From Candidatus Shapirobacteria bacterium (lineage in GTDB: Bacteria; Patescibacteriota; Microgenomatia; UBA12405), in assembly GCA_023245435.1 (NCBI GenBank), contig JAHFKH010000006.1, positions 1 to 30,709 on the forward strand: 30,709 bases of DNA. Reading direction: 5' to 3'. The translations under genes were made by a program, and so were the position numbers. The notes under the pieces were generated by a model. That model was not told the DNA's origin. It saw nothing but the letters and a program-made list of their open reading frames with translations, and did no database searches. Shown piece by piece: positions 16,472-22,480 of the stretch. Positions within the stretch are counted from its first letter, which is position 1. The number at the start of each line of letters is the position of its first letter.

Positions 16472-16778
16472 AAATAATTGGATTTAAAATGTCGATTCCG
16501 GTTAATCGACCAACTAAACCGGCAATAATAAAAGCACCAGCAACGATAACTAAACCTAAAATACTTTGAGTGACCATATCGGAGGCTTGTTGAAATTTTT
16601 TGGGATCACCTTGGGCGGATAAATAAAGATAACCAGCAGAAATTAGACGAACAATTAGAACTATGCCAGCAATGACTCCGGCCAATTTAAAAATATTACT
16701 TAAAAATAAAAAAAACCCTTCACCAGCATTACCAGTATATGTAGTGGGGTTGCCGATATTTCCTAGGATTCCGAGCAT
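16458..16778 (-). CDS. VirB2/TrbC-like mini-pilin paralogue
   Basis: A 106-residue protein with two helices around AGYLYLSAQGDPKKFQQASD and a second helix ending LTGIDIL. It starts 4 nt after the stop of the first gene of the operon and overlaps the next gene. It is closely related in pattern to the other five, so the row probably arose by tandem duplication. Confidence 0.7.
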   Translation of the reverse strand: MLGILGNIGNPTTYTGNAGEGFFLFLSNIFKLAGVIAGIVLIVRLISAGYLYLSAQGDPKKFQQASDMVTQSILGLVIVAGAFIIAGLVGRLTGIDILNPIIYGPK

Positions 16779-16782
16779 ATTT

Positions 16783-17073
16783 TTATAAAATTTTGATTCC
16801 AGTAATAACTTGAACTAATTGAATTATAAAGTAAGCGCTAAAAATAACCAAGAAGCCAATCAGAGCGGAGGTTAAAGTTTCTTGGGCGGCAGCCATTTTT
16901 TTTTGGTCACCGTCACCGGCAGCGGCAATATAAGAAACGCCACCAAAAAGAATTAGAGCGACTAAAATAAGGCCGGCAACAGTGAGACTGTTTTTGACAA
17001 TAATCGTGACAAGACTGCCAATATTTGGATAATTTGTTTTTATATTTTGACCTAAAGCGTCACCTATATTCAT
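16783..17073 (-). CDS. VirB2/TrbC-like mini-pilin, first gene of the operon
   Basis: A 96-residue protein, the shortest copy, with two helices around GGVSYIAAAGDGDQKKMAAAQ and a second helix ending ITGIKIL. It has no cleavable signal. It heads the minus-strand operon from the divergent promoter at 17084-17107; its TATAAT ends 10 nt before the ATG. Six paralogues in one operon could be alternative or combined subunits of one surface structure. Confidence 0.7.
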   Translation of the reverse strand: MNIGDALGQNIKTNYPNIGSLVTIIVKNSLTVAGLILVALILFGGVSYIAAAGDGDQKKMAAAQETLTSALIGFLVIFSAYFIIQLVQVITGIKIL

Positions 17074-17083
17074 TACTAGTTTG

Positions 17084-17107
17084 ATTATAGCGCAATGGTG
17101 CTATAAT
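17084..17107. promoter_or_regulatory. Symmetric divergent promoter: two -10 boxes in one inverted repeat
   Basis: ATTATAGC (17084-17091) and GCTATAAT (17100-17107) form a perfect 8-bp inverted repeat with an 8-nt centre. Each arm is a TATAAT box pointing outward: the right arm, with TGC in front, ends 8 nt before ATG 17116, and the left arm ends 10 nt before ATG 17073 on the minus strand. The polymerase sites overlap, so the mini-pilin operon and the 7TM/ATP-grasp genes probably compete or are controlled together. Confidence 0.6.
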
Positions 17108-17115
17108 ACGCCACA

Positions 17116-17853
17116 ATGAGAAACACAACTGCCCATATTGCTGGTGTTTTGATACTAATTTATAGCCTTAGTTTAGGCGTAATTCCTGCAAATGCGGCGA
17201 GCGGTTACACCAACAATATTATTGAGGGTGCAGTGAGAAGTGGGGTGTCGAGTGAAACGATTGCTTTGTTATTACTTTTGCCATTGGTGGCGACCTTGGT
17301 GTCGGTGATGCATTATGTGGTGGGAGTGTCGGGTTATGGAATTTTTATGCCAACGATGATGGCGGTGGTATTTATGAATACAGGAATTGGGGGAGGACTA
17401 ATTTTGTTTGCAGGAATTTTGGGAATATCAGTACTAAGTAATTTAATATTGAGAAAATTGAAATTACATTTTTGGCCGGCCCGATCGATGGGATTGATGA
17501 TGATTGCCTTGGTGGTGTTTGGACTAATGATGGCGTCAACTTATTTTAAATTGGTGGATATCAAGGGAATTTCGATTTATCCAATTTTGTTTATGATATT
17601 GCTGGTTGAAGAATTTTCCCGCACCCAATTTGCTAAAAGTAAAAAAGAAGCGGTGGCCTTGACTTTTGGAACTTTGTTTTTGGCAATTTTGGGAGCGGTG
17701 GTGTTACGAGCGCCAGGGGTGCAAAGACAGGTGTTGGGGTATCCCGAGTTGACGATATTGATAGTAGTGGTGATAAATATATTGGTGGGAAATTATAAGG
17801 GAATACGGTTAACAGAAATAAAAAGATTTAAAAATGCGATACGTAAAAAATAA
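17116..17853 (+). CDS. 7TM protein of the transglutaminase-associated type (7TM_transglut-like), without the transglutaminase domain
   Basis: A 245-residue protein: signal peptide (VLILIYSLSLGVIPANA, to about 28), a short outside segment, then about seven transmembrane helices. LLLLLPLVATLVSVMHYVVG near 55 and YGIFMPTMMAV, and near the end YPELTILIVVVINILVG with a basic tail, match the seven-helix domain that in many bacteria follows an inactive transglutaminase domain. That domain is missing here: only about 30 residues separate the signal peptide from helix 1. In known neighbourhoods this 7TM protein is encoded beside an ATP-grasp ligase and a RimB-like protease, exactly as here. A role in a membrane-linked peptide-ligation system is inferred. 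Confidence 0.7.
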   Translation: MRNTTAHIAGVLILIYSLSLGVIPANAASGYTNNIIEGAVRSGVSSETIALLLLLPLVATLVSVMHYVVGVSGYGIFMPTMMAVVFMNTGIGGGLILFAGILGISVLSNLILRKLKLHFWPARSMGLMMIALVVFGLMMASTYFKLVDIKGISIYPILFMILLVEEFSRTQFAKSKKEAVALTFGTLFLAILGAVVLRAPGVQRQVLGYPELTILIVVVINILVGNYKGIRLTEIKRFKNAIRKK

Positions 17854-17892
17854 TATCGACAAAAAATTTTAGCTACCATTTTTTAAAAATAG

Positions 17893-17909
17893 TCAATGCT
17901 GCGCGTTGA
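17893..17909 (+). promoter_or_regulatory. Leader hairpin before the first ATP-grasp gene
   Basis: TCAATGC-TGC-GCGTTGA, a 7-bp stem with one T-G pair. An identical 17-nt hairpin is at 20500-20516 before the third ATP-grasp gene, and a diverged one at 19442-19461 before the second. The ATG at 17896 lies inside it. Confidence 0.55.
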
Positions 17910-19395
17910 AATATTTTTAAAAAAGATAGCGGCAAACTTTTTGTCAAATACAAAATATATGTTTGGAATAAATTTAAAACAATATAGACAATTTCTCACT
18001 AAAAATGAGAGAAATGGAGTGTACTTGAGAAAAAATTCGGCTGAAGGTAGGGCAATTGCGGATAGTAAATATAGAACTAAAAAGATGGTGGAAAAAGCGG
18101 AAGTGGGGGTGCCAAAATTGATGGCCCGATTTAGAACCAGACAAAAATTAGCGAGATTTGATTGGGGAAAATTGGAGGGAAATTTTGTGGTAAAGCCAGT
18201 GTCGGGTTATGGGGGAGAAGGGATACTTATAATCAGAAAGAAAGTTAACAGTTCACAGTTACGAGTTACGAGTTTTCAAATGATGAACGGGGAGCAGATT
18301 ACAGCAGAGGAATTGACGGCTCATTGTCGGGAAATATTGGCGGGTAAATATAGTATGCATGGAACGCCAGATGCGGTATTGGTGGAAGAAAGAATTAAAA
18401 TTCACCCGATGTTTTTGAATTTGACTAAATCGGGAACGCCTGATGTACGGGTAATTGTGTACAACAAAGTACCGGTAATGGCGATGTTTAGAATCCCCAC
18501 CGAGGCTAGTGGCGGTAAGGCAAATTTGCAACAGGGGGCGTATGGTTTGGGAATTGATTTGGCGACAGGAATTACTACTTTTGGAATTGTGGGTAAGAGT
18601 ACTGAAATAAAAAAGATATATGATTTTGGGAAGAAAAAAGAAATAAAAGTTAATGGAATTAAAATTCCATTTTGGAAAGAAATTTTGGAAACGGCGGTAA
18701 AATGCCAACAAGCAATTCCGGGATTGGGGTTTTTGGGAGTGGATGTGGTACTCGACAAAGATAAAGGTCCAATGGTGCTAGAAGTTAATGCGCGACCGGG
18801 TTTGTCGATTCAAATTTGTAATAAAGCAGGATTGCGTCGCCGAATGGAAAAAGTGGAGGATATTAATATTAAAAATACGGATCAAGCGATTGCGGTGAGT
18901 CGTTATTTGTTTGGAGAAAATTTTTCGGATAAAGTTGAAGCTAAACAAAAAACGAAAACAATTGCGCCTTTGGAATCAATTTTGATTAAAATTCCCAAAG
19001 GTTTTAAACCTGAAATGCAAAAAAGCCCGATTTTGAGACAAGGTAAACATAGGGTGGTGGAGGTGAGGGCTAAGGTAGATACGGGGGCTTTTCGCTCGTC
19101 AATTGATCGAGTGTTGGCAGAAAAATTGGGATTGTTGACAACGGGGCGAGTACTATATTATAGACATTACAAATCAAGCTTGGGAAAACATAAAGATAGA
19201 CCAGTAGTGGGGGTAACGTTGTGGTTACAAGGAAAAAAGGTGATGACGGCGGTAAATGTGGCAGATAGGGCAAAATTAAGAACAAAATTTTTACTCGGAC
19301 GTAAGGATTTGGAGGGTTTTTTAATATCGGCTAGGGCAAAATCACCCCCTACCCCCTCTTTGACTAAAGAGGGGAATAAAATTATTAATAAATAA
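17896..19395 (+). CDS. ATP-grasp ligase (RimK-related) fused to a retropepsin-like (RimB-type) aspartic protease domain
   Basis: A 499-residue fusion. Residues about 20-325 form an ATP-grasp ligase of the alpha-L-glutamate ligase-related type: MFGINLKQY near 22, nucleotide-binding FVVKPVSGYGGEGILII near 95-111 and the metal-binding VLEVNARPGLSIQI near 293-306. From about 380 comes a domain with VDTGAFRSSID (Asp395 in DTGA) and later FLLGRKDLEGFLI, the pattern of RimB-like retropepsins often named ATP-dependent zinc proteases. These two activities are usually separate neighbouring genes. A heptamer array encodes NSSQLRVTSF in the ATP-grasp part (18243-18275) and a palindrome encodes the tail SPPTPSLTKEG. 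ATG 17959 (MFGINL) is an alternative start if the shared hairpin is untranslated. Substrate unknown. Confidence 0.75.
   Translation: MLRVEIFLKKIAANFLSNTKYMFGINLKQYRQFLTKNERNGVYLRKNSAEGRAIADSKYRTKKMVEKAEVGVPKLMARFRTRQKLARFDWGKLEGNFVVKPVSGYGGEGILIIRKKVNSSQLRVTSFQMMNGEQITAEELTAHCREILAGKYSMHGTPDAVLVEERIKIHPMFLNLTKSGTPDVRVIVYNKVPVMAMFRIPTEASGGKANLQQGAYGLGIDLATGITTFGIVGKSTEIKKIYDFGKKKEIKVNGIKIPFWKEILETAVKCQQAIPGLGFLGVDVVLDKDKGPMVLEVNARPGLSIQICNKAGLRRRMEKVEDINIKNTDQAIAVSRYLFGENFSDKVEAKQKTKTIAPLESILIKIPKGFKPEMQKSPILRQGKHRVVEVRAKVDTGAFRSSIDRVLAEKLGLLTTGRVLYYRHYKSSLGKHKDRPVVGVTLWLQGKKVMTAVNVADRAKLRTKFLLGRKDLEGFLISARAKSPPTPSLTKEGNKIINK
18243..18275 (+). repeat. AACAGTT/ACGAGTT heptamer repeat in the ATP-grasp fusion gene
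   Basis: Units AACAGTT, CACAGTT, ACGAGTT, ACGAGTT in frame, encoding SSQLRVTS in a loop after the nucleotide-binding strand. Confidence 0.7.
19342..19371 (+). repeat. Palindromic element at the C-terminus of the fusion gene (SPPTPSLTKEG)
   Basis: TCACCCCCTACCC followed by the CCCCTCTTT/AAAGAGGGG stem with loop GACT, about 10 codons before the stop. It has the same reading frame as the copies at 5257 and 19936. Confidence 0.75.
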
Positions 19396-19441
19396 TATGA
19401 AAAAATTAATTAAAATTTCTCAACATAATTTTTTTCGCTGG

Positions 19442-19461
19442 CCAATGTGGACCCACGTTGG
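19442..19461 (+). promoter_or_regulatory. Leader hairpin before the second ATP-grasp gene
   Basis: CCAATGTGG/CCACGTTGG arms with a 2-nt centre. The flank AACATAATTTTTT matches the flank of the 20500 hairpin (GACATAATTTTTT). It diverged from the other two in the stem, but pairing is kept. Confidence 0.5.
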
Positions 19462-19492
19462 AGGCTCAAAAATTAGTTTCGAAATTTTTTAA

Positions 19493-19498
19493 TATAAT
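19493..19498 (+). promoter_or_regulatory. -10 box TATAAT before the second ATP-grasp gene
   Basis: TATAAT ends 11 nt before ATG 19510, without the TG extension. It could start a short-leader mRNA independent of the hairpin. Confidence 0.4.
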
Positions 19499-19509
19499 TT
19501 TTTAATAAT

Positions 19510-20472
19510 ATGAAAAAACAAACAAAGATAGCATTATTTTTTGGAGGGAAGATTAGCCGGCATTTGGTACTGATTAAAAAAGCGGCGAAAAAATTGGGAG
19601 TTCATCTTGATTTGGTGTCGTATAACAAGGTTTGTTTTAACACAGAAACATTAAAAGTGGAGTTGCGAGATGGTTTGAATATTAATGATTATGATGTGTT
19701 GTTTTTTAGAACAACGGGAAAACATTGGGAAGAAGTGGACTTGATAGTTAATCAGTTAAAAGTTACGAGTTACGAGTTAAAGAAAAAACCAATAATAATT
19801 GATCCTATAATTTTGAATGGGAAGCCGTCGATGGCGTGCAAAGCTTATCAAATGTTGGCTTTAAAGGTAGCAGGAATTGAAGTGCCAAAAACAATTTATG
19901 GAAGTTTGTGGTTTTTATATGAGACGATGAAAAAATCACCCCCTACCCCCTCTTTGACTAAAGAGGGGAAAAATTTTCAATTTCCAATAATAATAAAAGG
20001 ATCGGGGGGGGATAGGGGGACACGGGTGTTTAAGGCGGATAATATCGAAGAGCTAGAAAAGCTAGTACGAGAGCTGCGAAAATCGGAAACAGAGGAAGGC
20101 AAGCGATATATGTTGCAAGAATTTATCCCTAATACAGGTGATTATCGAGTTTTGGTTTTGGGTAAAAAAGTGTTGGGGGTAATGAAGAGAAGTTCGCAAA
20201 GCTTGGAGGAATTTAAAAATAATTATAGTGCGGGAGGAAAGGTAGAAGTGGCGAGTTTGCCACAAAATATTTTGGATTTGGCGGTAAAAGCGGCTAAGGT
20301 ATGTGGATTGGCGGTGGCGGGAGTGGATGTGGCTTTTCGTGATAATGATATGAATAAACCGGTGATTTGGGAAGTGAACAAGGGGCCACAGTTTAAAGGT
20401 TTTATGCAAGCGACGGGAATAAATGTGCCAGAAGAAATTGTTAAATATTTAGTATCACTAAAAATTAATTAA
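19510..20472 (+). CDS. RimK-like ATP-grasp ligase
   Basis: A 320-residue cytosolic protein. An N-terminal pre-ATP-grasp domain (about 1-95) is followed by the ATP-grasp core: FPIIIKGSGGDRGTRVF near 160, YMLQEFIPNTGDYRVLVLGK near 200-220, and the metal ligands in VIWEVNKGPQFKGF near 285. These enzymes form amide bonds by way of acyl phosphates; RimK adds glutamate to a protein tail. The substrate is unknown. Two repeats are built in: a heptamer array gives LKVTSYELKK near 85-94, and a palindrome gives KSPPTPSLTKEG near 142-153, both in linkers around the central domain. It is preceded by the leader hairpin and a -10 box rather than being tightly coupled to the upstream gene. Confidence 0.8.
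   Translation: MKKQTKIALFFGGKISRHLVLIKKAAKKLGVHLDLVSYNKVCFNTETLKVELRDGLNINDYDVLFFRTTGKHWEEVDLIVNQLKVTSYELKKKPIIIDPIILNGKPSMACKAYQMLALKVAGIEVPKTIYGSLWFLYETMKKSPPTPSLTKEGKNFQFPIIIKGSGGDRGTRVFKADNIEELEKLVRELRKSETEEGKRYMLQEFIPNTGDYRVLVLGKKVLGVMKRSSQSLEEFKNNYSAGGKVEVASLPQNILDLAVKAAKVCGLAVAGVDVAFRDNDMNKPVIWEVNKGPQFKGFMQATGINVPEEIVKYLVSLKIN
19753..19780 (+). repeat. ACGAGTT heptamer repeat in the second ATP-grasp gene
   Basis: AGTTACGAGTTACGAGTTAA in frame, encoding VTSYEL. Confidence 0.7.
19936..19968 (+). repeat. Palindromic element in the second ATP-grasp gene (SPPTPSLTKEG)
   Basis: Essentially identical to the copy at 19342-19371, only 600 nt away, and read in the same frame. Confidence 0.75.
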
Positions 20473-20499
20473 AATTTTTTGACATAATTTTTTCTCCAG

Positions 20500-20516
20500 T
20501 CAATGCTGCGCGTTGA
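20500..20516 (+). promoter_or_regulatory. Leader hairpin and mini-ORF before the third ATP-grasp gene
   Basis: The hairpin is identical to 17893-17909. Its ATG (20503) opens a 25-codon frame starting MLRVEI, the same first six residues as the ORF at 17896, ending TAG at 20578-20580 just before the ATG at 20590. TGACATAAT upstream (20480-20488) may be its -10 box. It may be a 5' stabilising hairpin, an attenuator or a leader peptide; which is not known. Confidence 0.5.
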
Positions 20517-20589
20517 AATTCCGAAAAAATTACATCTCAAAATTTTTAAATTAATTTCAAAAATTATTTATTATATATAGTATAAAAAT

Positions 20590-21540
20590 ATGAATCGACA
20601 AATAATCACATTTACAATGTCGCTTAAACAATCACAGTTTGAAGTGGATAGATTGGAGACTGAAGCAACTAAATTGGGAGTACCAGTGAAAAGAGCTTTA
20701 TATAGGGAATTATCTTTTGATATGAAAAACCCCTCACCCCCCGCCGCTGCGGGGGGAGCTCCCCTTGACAAGGGAGCCAGAGTATTTGTACAAGGGCAAG
20801 AAATCACTGGCGAAAATACATTGGGAATGTGGTTTAGGGTGGCGGGAACAGTGTCGGGGAAATATACTGAGGGAAGAAATTTGGCAATACGACTATTACA
20901 AAATAATATATTTTGCGCCAATGCAAAAGGATATTTAAATTGGACGAGAATGGGAAAAATTTCCCAACATGGGGTGTTTATTGAAAATGAAATACCAGTA
21001 GTACCAACAAAAATTATTTATTCTAGATCTCAGATTGCAGATCTCAGATCTCAGATGGAAAGTGATTGGGGATTCCCTGTTATTGCTAAACATGAAAAAG
21101 GGTATCAAGGGAAAAGTGTAAAAAAGTTTGATTCTGGAAAGGCAATGGAAAAATGGGTAAATAAAATTAATGAGAAAAATTTGGGGATGTTTTTGTGGCA
21201 AAAATGTTTGCCAACACGATGGGATTTGCGAGTGATTGTGTTGGACGGACGTGCAATTGGAGCAATGAAAAGAACGGCGGTGGGTGAGGAATTTAGATCA
21301 AATTTTTCATTAGGTGGGGCGGTAGAAAAATGGGAATTGTCAGAAAGTGATAAAAATTTGGCGGAAAAAGTGGCGAAAGTTTGTGGATTGGATTATTGTG
21401 GAGTAGATATTATGAAGGACTTTGAAAACAATTCGTATATTTTGGAAGTGAATAGACAATGTCAGTTTCAGGGATTTGAAAAATCGACAGGAATTAATGT
21501 GGCCAAGTTGGTGGTGGAAATGTTTTTGAAAAAAGCATAG
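20590..21540 (+). CDS. RimK-like ATP-grasp ligase
   Basis: A 316-residue cytosolic protein, paralogous to the preceding gene but divergent at the N-terminus. ATP-grasp motifs: FPVIAKHEKGYQGKSVKKF near 155, LPTRWDLRVIVLDGRAIGAM near 210, and metal-binding ILEVNRQCQFQGFEKSTGIN near 283-302, close to the RimK pattern. Two repeats are built in: a palindrome (20728-20778) encodes NPSPPAAAGGAPLDKGA near 46-62, and a CAGATCT heptamer array (21024-21056) encodes SRSQIADLRSQM near 145-156, again between subdomains. Three ATP-grasp proteins in a row suggest successive or alternative ligations of one substrate. The stop TAG overlaps a TAGAAT box 5 nt before the next gene. Confidence 0.8.
   Translation: MNRQIITFTMSLKQSQFEVDRLETEATKLGVPVKRALYRELSFDMKNPSPPAAAGGAPLDKGARVFVQGQEITGENTLGMWFRVAGTVSGKYTEGRNLAIRLLQNNIFCANAKGYLNWTRMGKISQHGVFIENEIPVVPTKIIYSRSQIADLRSQMESDWGFPVIAKHEKGYQGKSVKKFDSGKAMEKWVNKINEKNLGMFLWQKCLPTRWDLRVIVLDGRAIGAMKRTAVGEEFRSNFSLGGAVEKWELSESDKNLAEKVAKVCGLDYCGVDIMKDFENNSYILEVNRQCQFQGFEKSTGINVAKLVVEMFLKKA
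20728..20778 (+). repeat. Palindromic element in the third ATP-grasp gene
   Basis: AACCCCTCACC, an inner CCCCCCGC/GCGGGGGG palindrome, then CTCCCCTTGACAAGGGAGCC. It is the same backbone as at 5611-5662 with a different inner palindrome. Confidence 0.75.
21024..21056 (+). repeat. CAGATCT heptamer repeat in the third ATP-grasp gene
   Basis: AGATCTCAGATTGCAGATCT followed by further CAGATCT units, in frame. Confidence 0.7.
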
Positions 21541-21548
21541 AATTTGGT

Positions 21549-22457
21549 GTGAACAAAATTTGGTTTGGGTTGGTGATTGGATTATTTTTGATAAATCAAG
21601 GAGTGGTAAACGCGATTGTGCCAGCTGGTCAATGTGGTTGGTGTGGCAGTAATTGTCAAATATCGACGATGGGACAATTGTGTAATGCTGATAATTTACC
21701 ACCGGAAGGGAAAGTTTGTGTGGCACAAGGTGGAGGGTGTGTGATTTCGGATGTGGGAGGAACAACAGCTTCTTTGATAACTCCGGGCCCAACTATTGTG
21801 ATAGCTGGGGAAGGTCAAGCTTGTGGTGGAGTTGCAGGAATAATGTGTGCGTCGGGATTGAAATGTAATAAAGGTCTAGGTCCTGATGCTAGTGGGATTT
21901 GTGTAAAAGCAATATCGGGTGATGCTAATGATAGTGGAAAAGTAGATTTGACTGATTTTGATATTTGGAAAAGGGAATATTTGGGAACGATAACAACAAA
22001 AACAGCTGATTTTAATAGTGATGGGGTAGTAAATTTGACTGATTTTGATATATGGAAGATTGCGTATTTGGCAGGAACTCCACCAATAGTGGTTTTAGGT
22101 TTTGATGATGTACCAAAAAGTTATTGGGCGGTTGACCAAATTATGATTATTCGAGGTAAAAATATTTCGGCGGGTTGTGGAGGTAATAATTATTGTCCTG
22201 ATACAAATGTAACCCGAGCTCAGGCGGCAGTAATGTTGGTTAAAGCCAAATATGGATCAACATTTACACCACCAGTAGTGGCAAGTACTTTTGCTGATGT
22301 ACCGAGTAGTCATTGGGCGGCAAGCTGGATTGAAAAATTGGCTACTGATGGAATTTCGGGTGGTTGTAGTGTAGGTAATTTTTGTCCCGATGCGCCGGTG
22401 ACTCGAGCGCAAATGGCAGTGTTTTTGGTTAAAAATTTTAATTTAACTTTAAATTAG
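21549..22457 (+). CDS. Secreted dockerin and SLH-domain surface protein
   Basis: A 302-residue protein. Signal peptide to about residue 22 (GLVIGLFLINQGVVNA); two Cys-rich segments, the second with CGGVAGIMC and SGICVK (about 95-122); a type I dockerin at about 125-180 with two calcium loops (GDANDSGKVDLTDFDIW and ADFNSDGVVNLTDFDIW); then two SLH domains (about 185-240 and 248-300: FDDVPKSYWAVDQI, FADVPSSHWAASWI). SLH domains usually bind cell-wall polymers and dockerins bind cohesins; cohesins are encoded in the next two genes. The start is GTG 21549, where the signal peptide begins, 8 nt after the upstream stop and 5 nt after a TAGAAT box. Confidence 0.85.
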   Translation: MNKIWFGLVIGLFLINQGVVNAIVPAGQCGWCGSNCQISTMGQLCNADNLPPEGKVCVAQGGGCVISDVGGTTASLITPGPTIVIAGEGQACGGVAGIMCASGLKCNKGLGPDASGICVKAISGDANDSGKVDLTDFDIWKREYLGTITTKTADFNSDGVVNLTDFDIWKIAYLAGTPPIVVLGFDDVPKSYWAVDQIMIIRGKNISAGCGGNNYCPDTNVTRAQAAVMLVKAKYGSTFTPPVVASTFADVPSSHWAASWIEKLATDGISGGCSVGNFCPDAPVTRAQMAVFLVKNFNLTLN

Positions 22458-22480
22458 TTAATATAGTGTAATATTTAATT

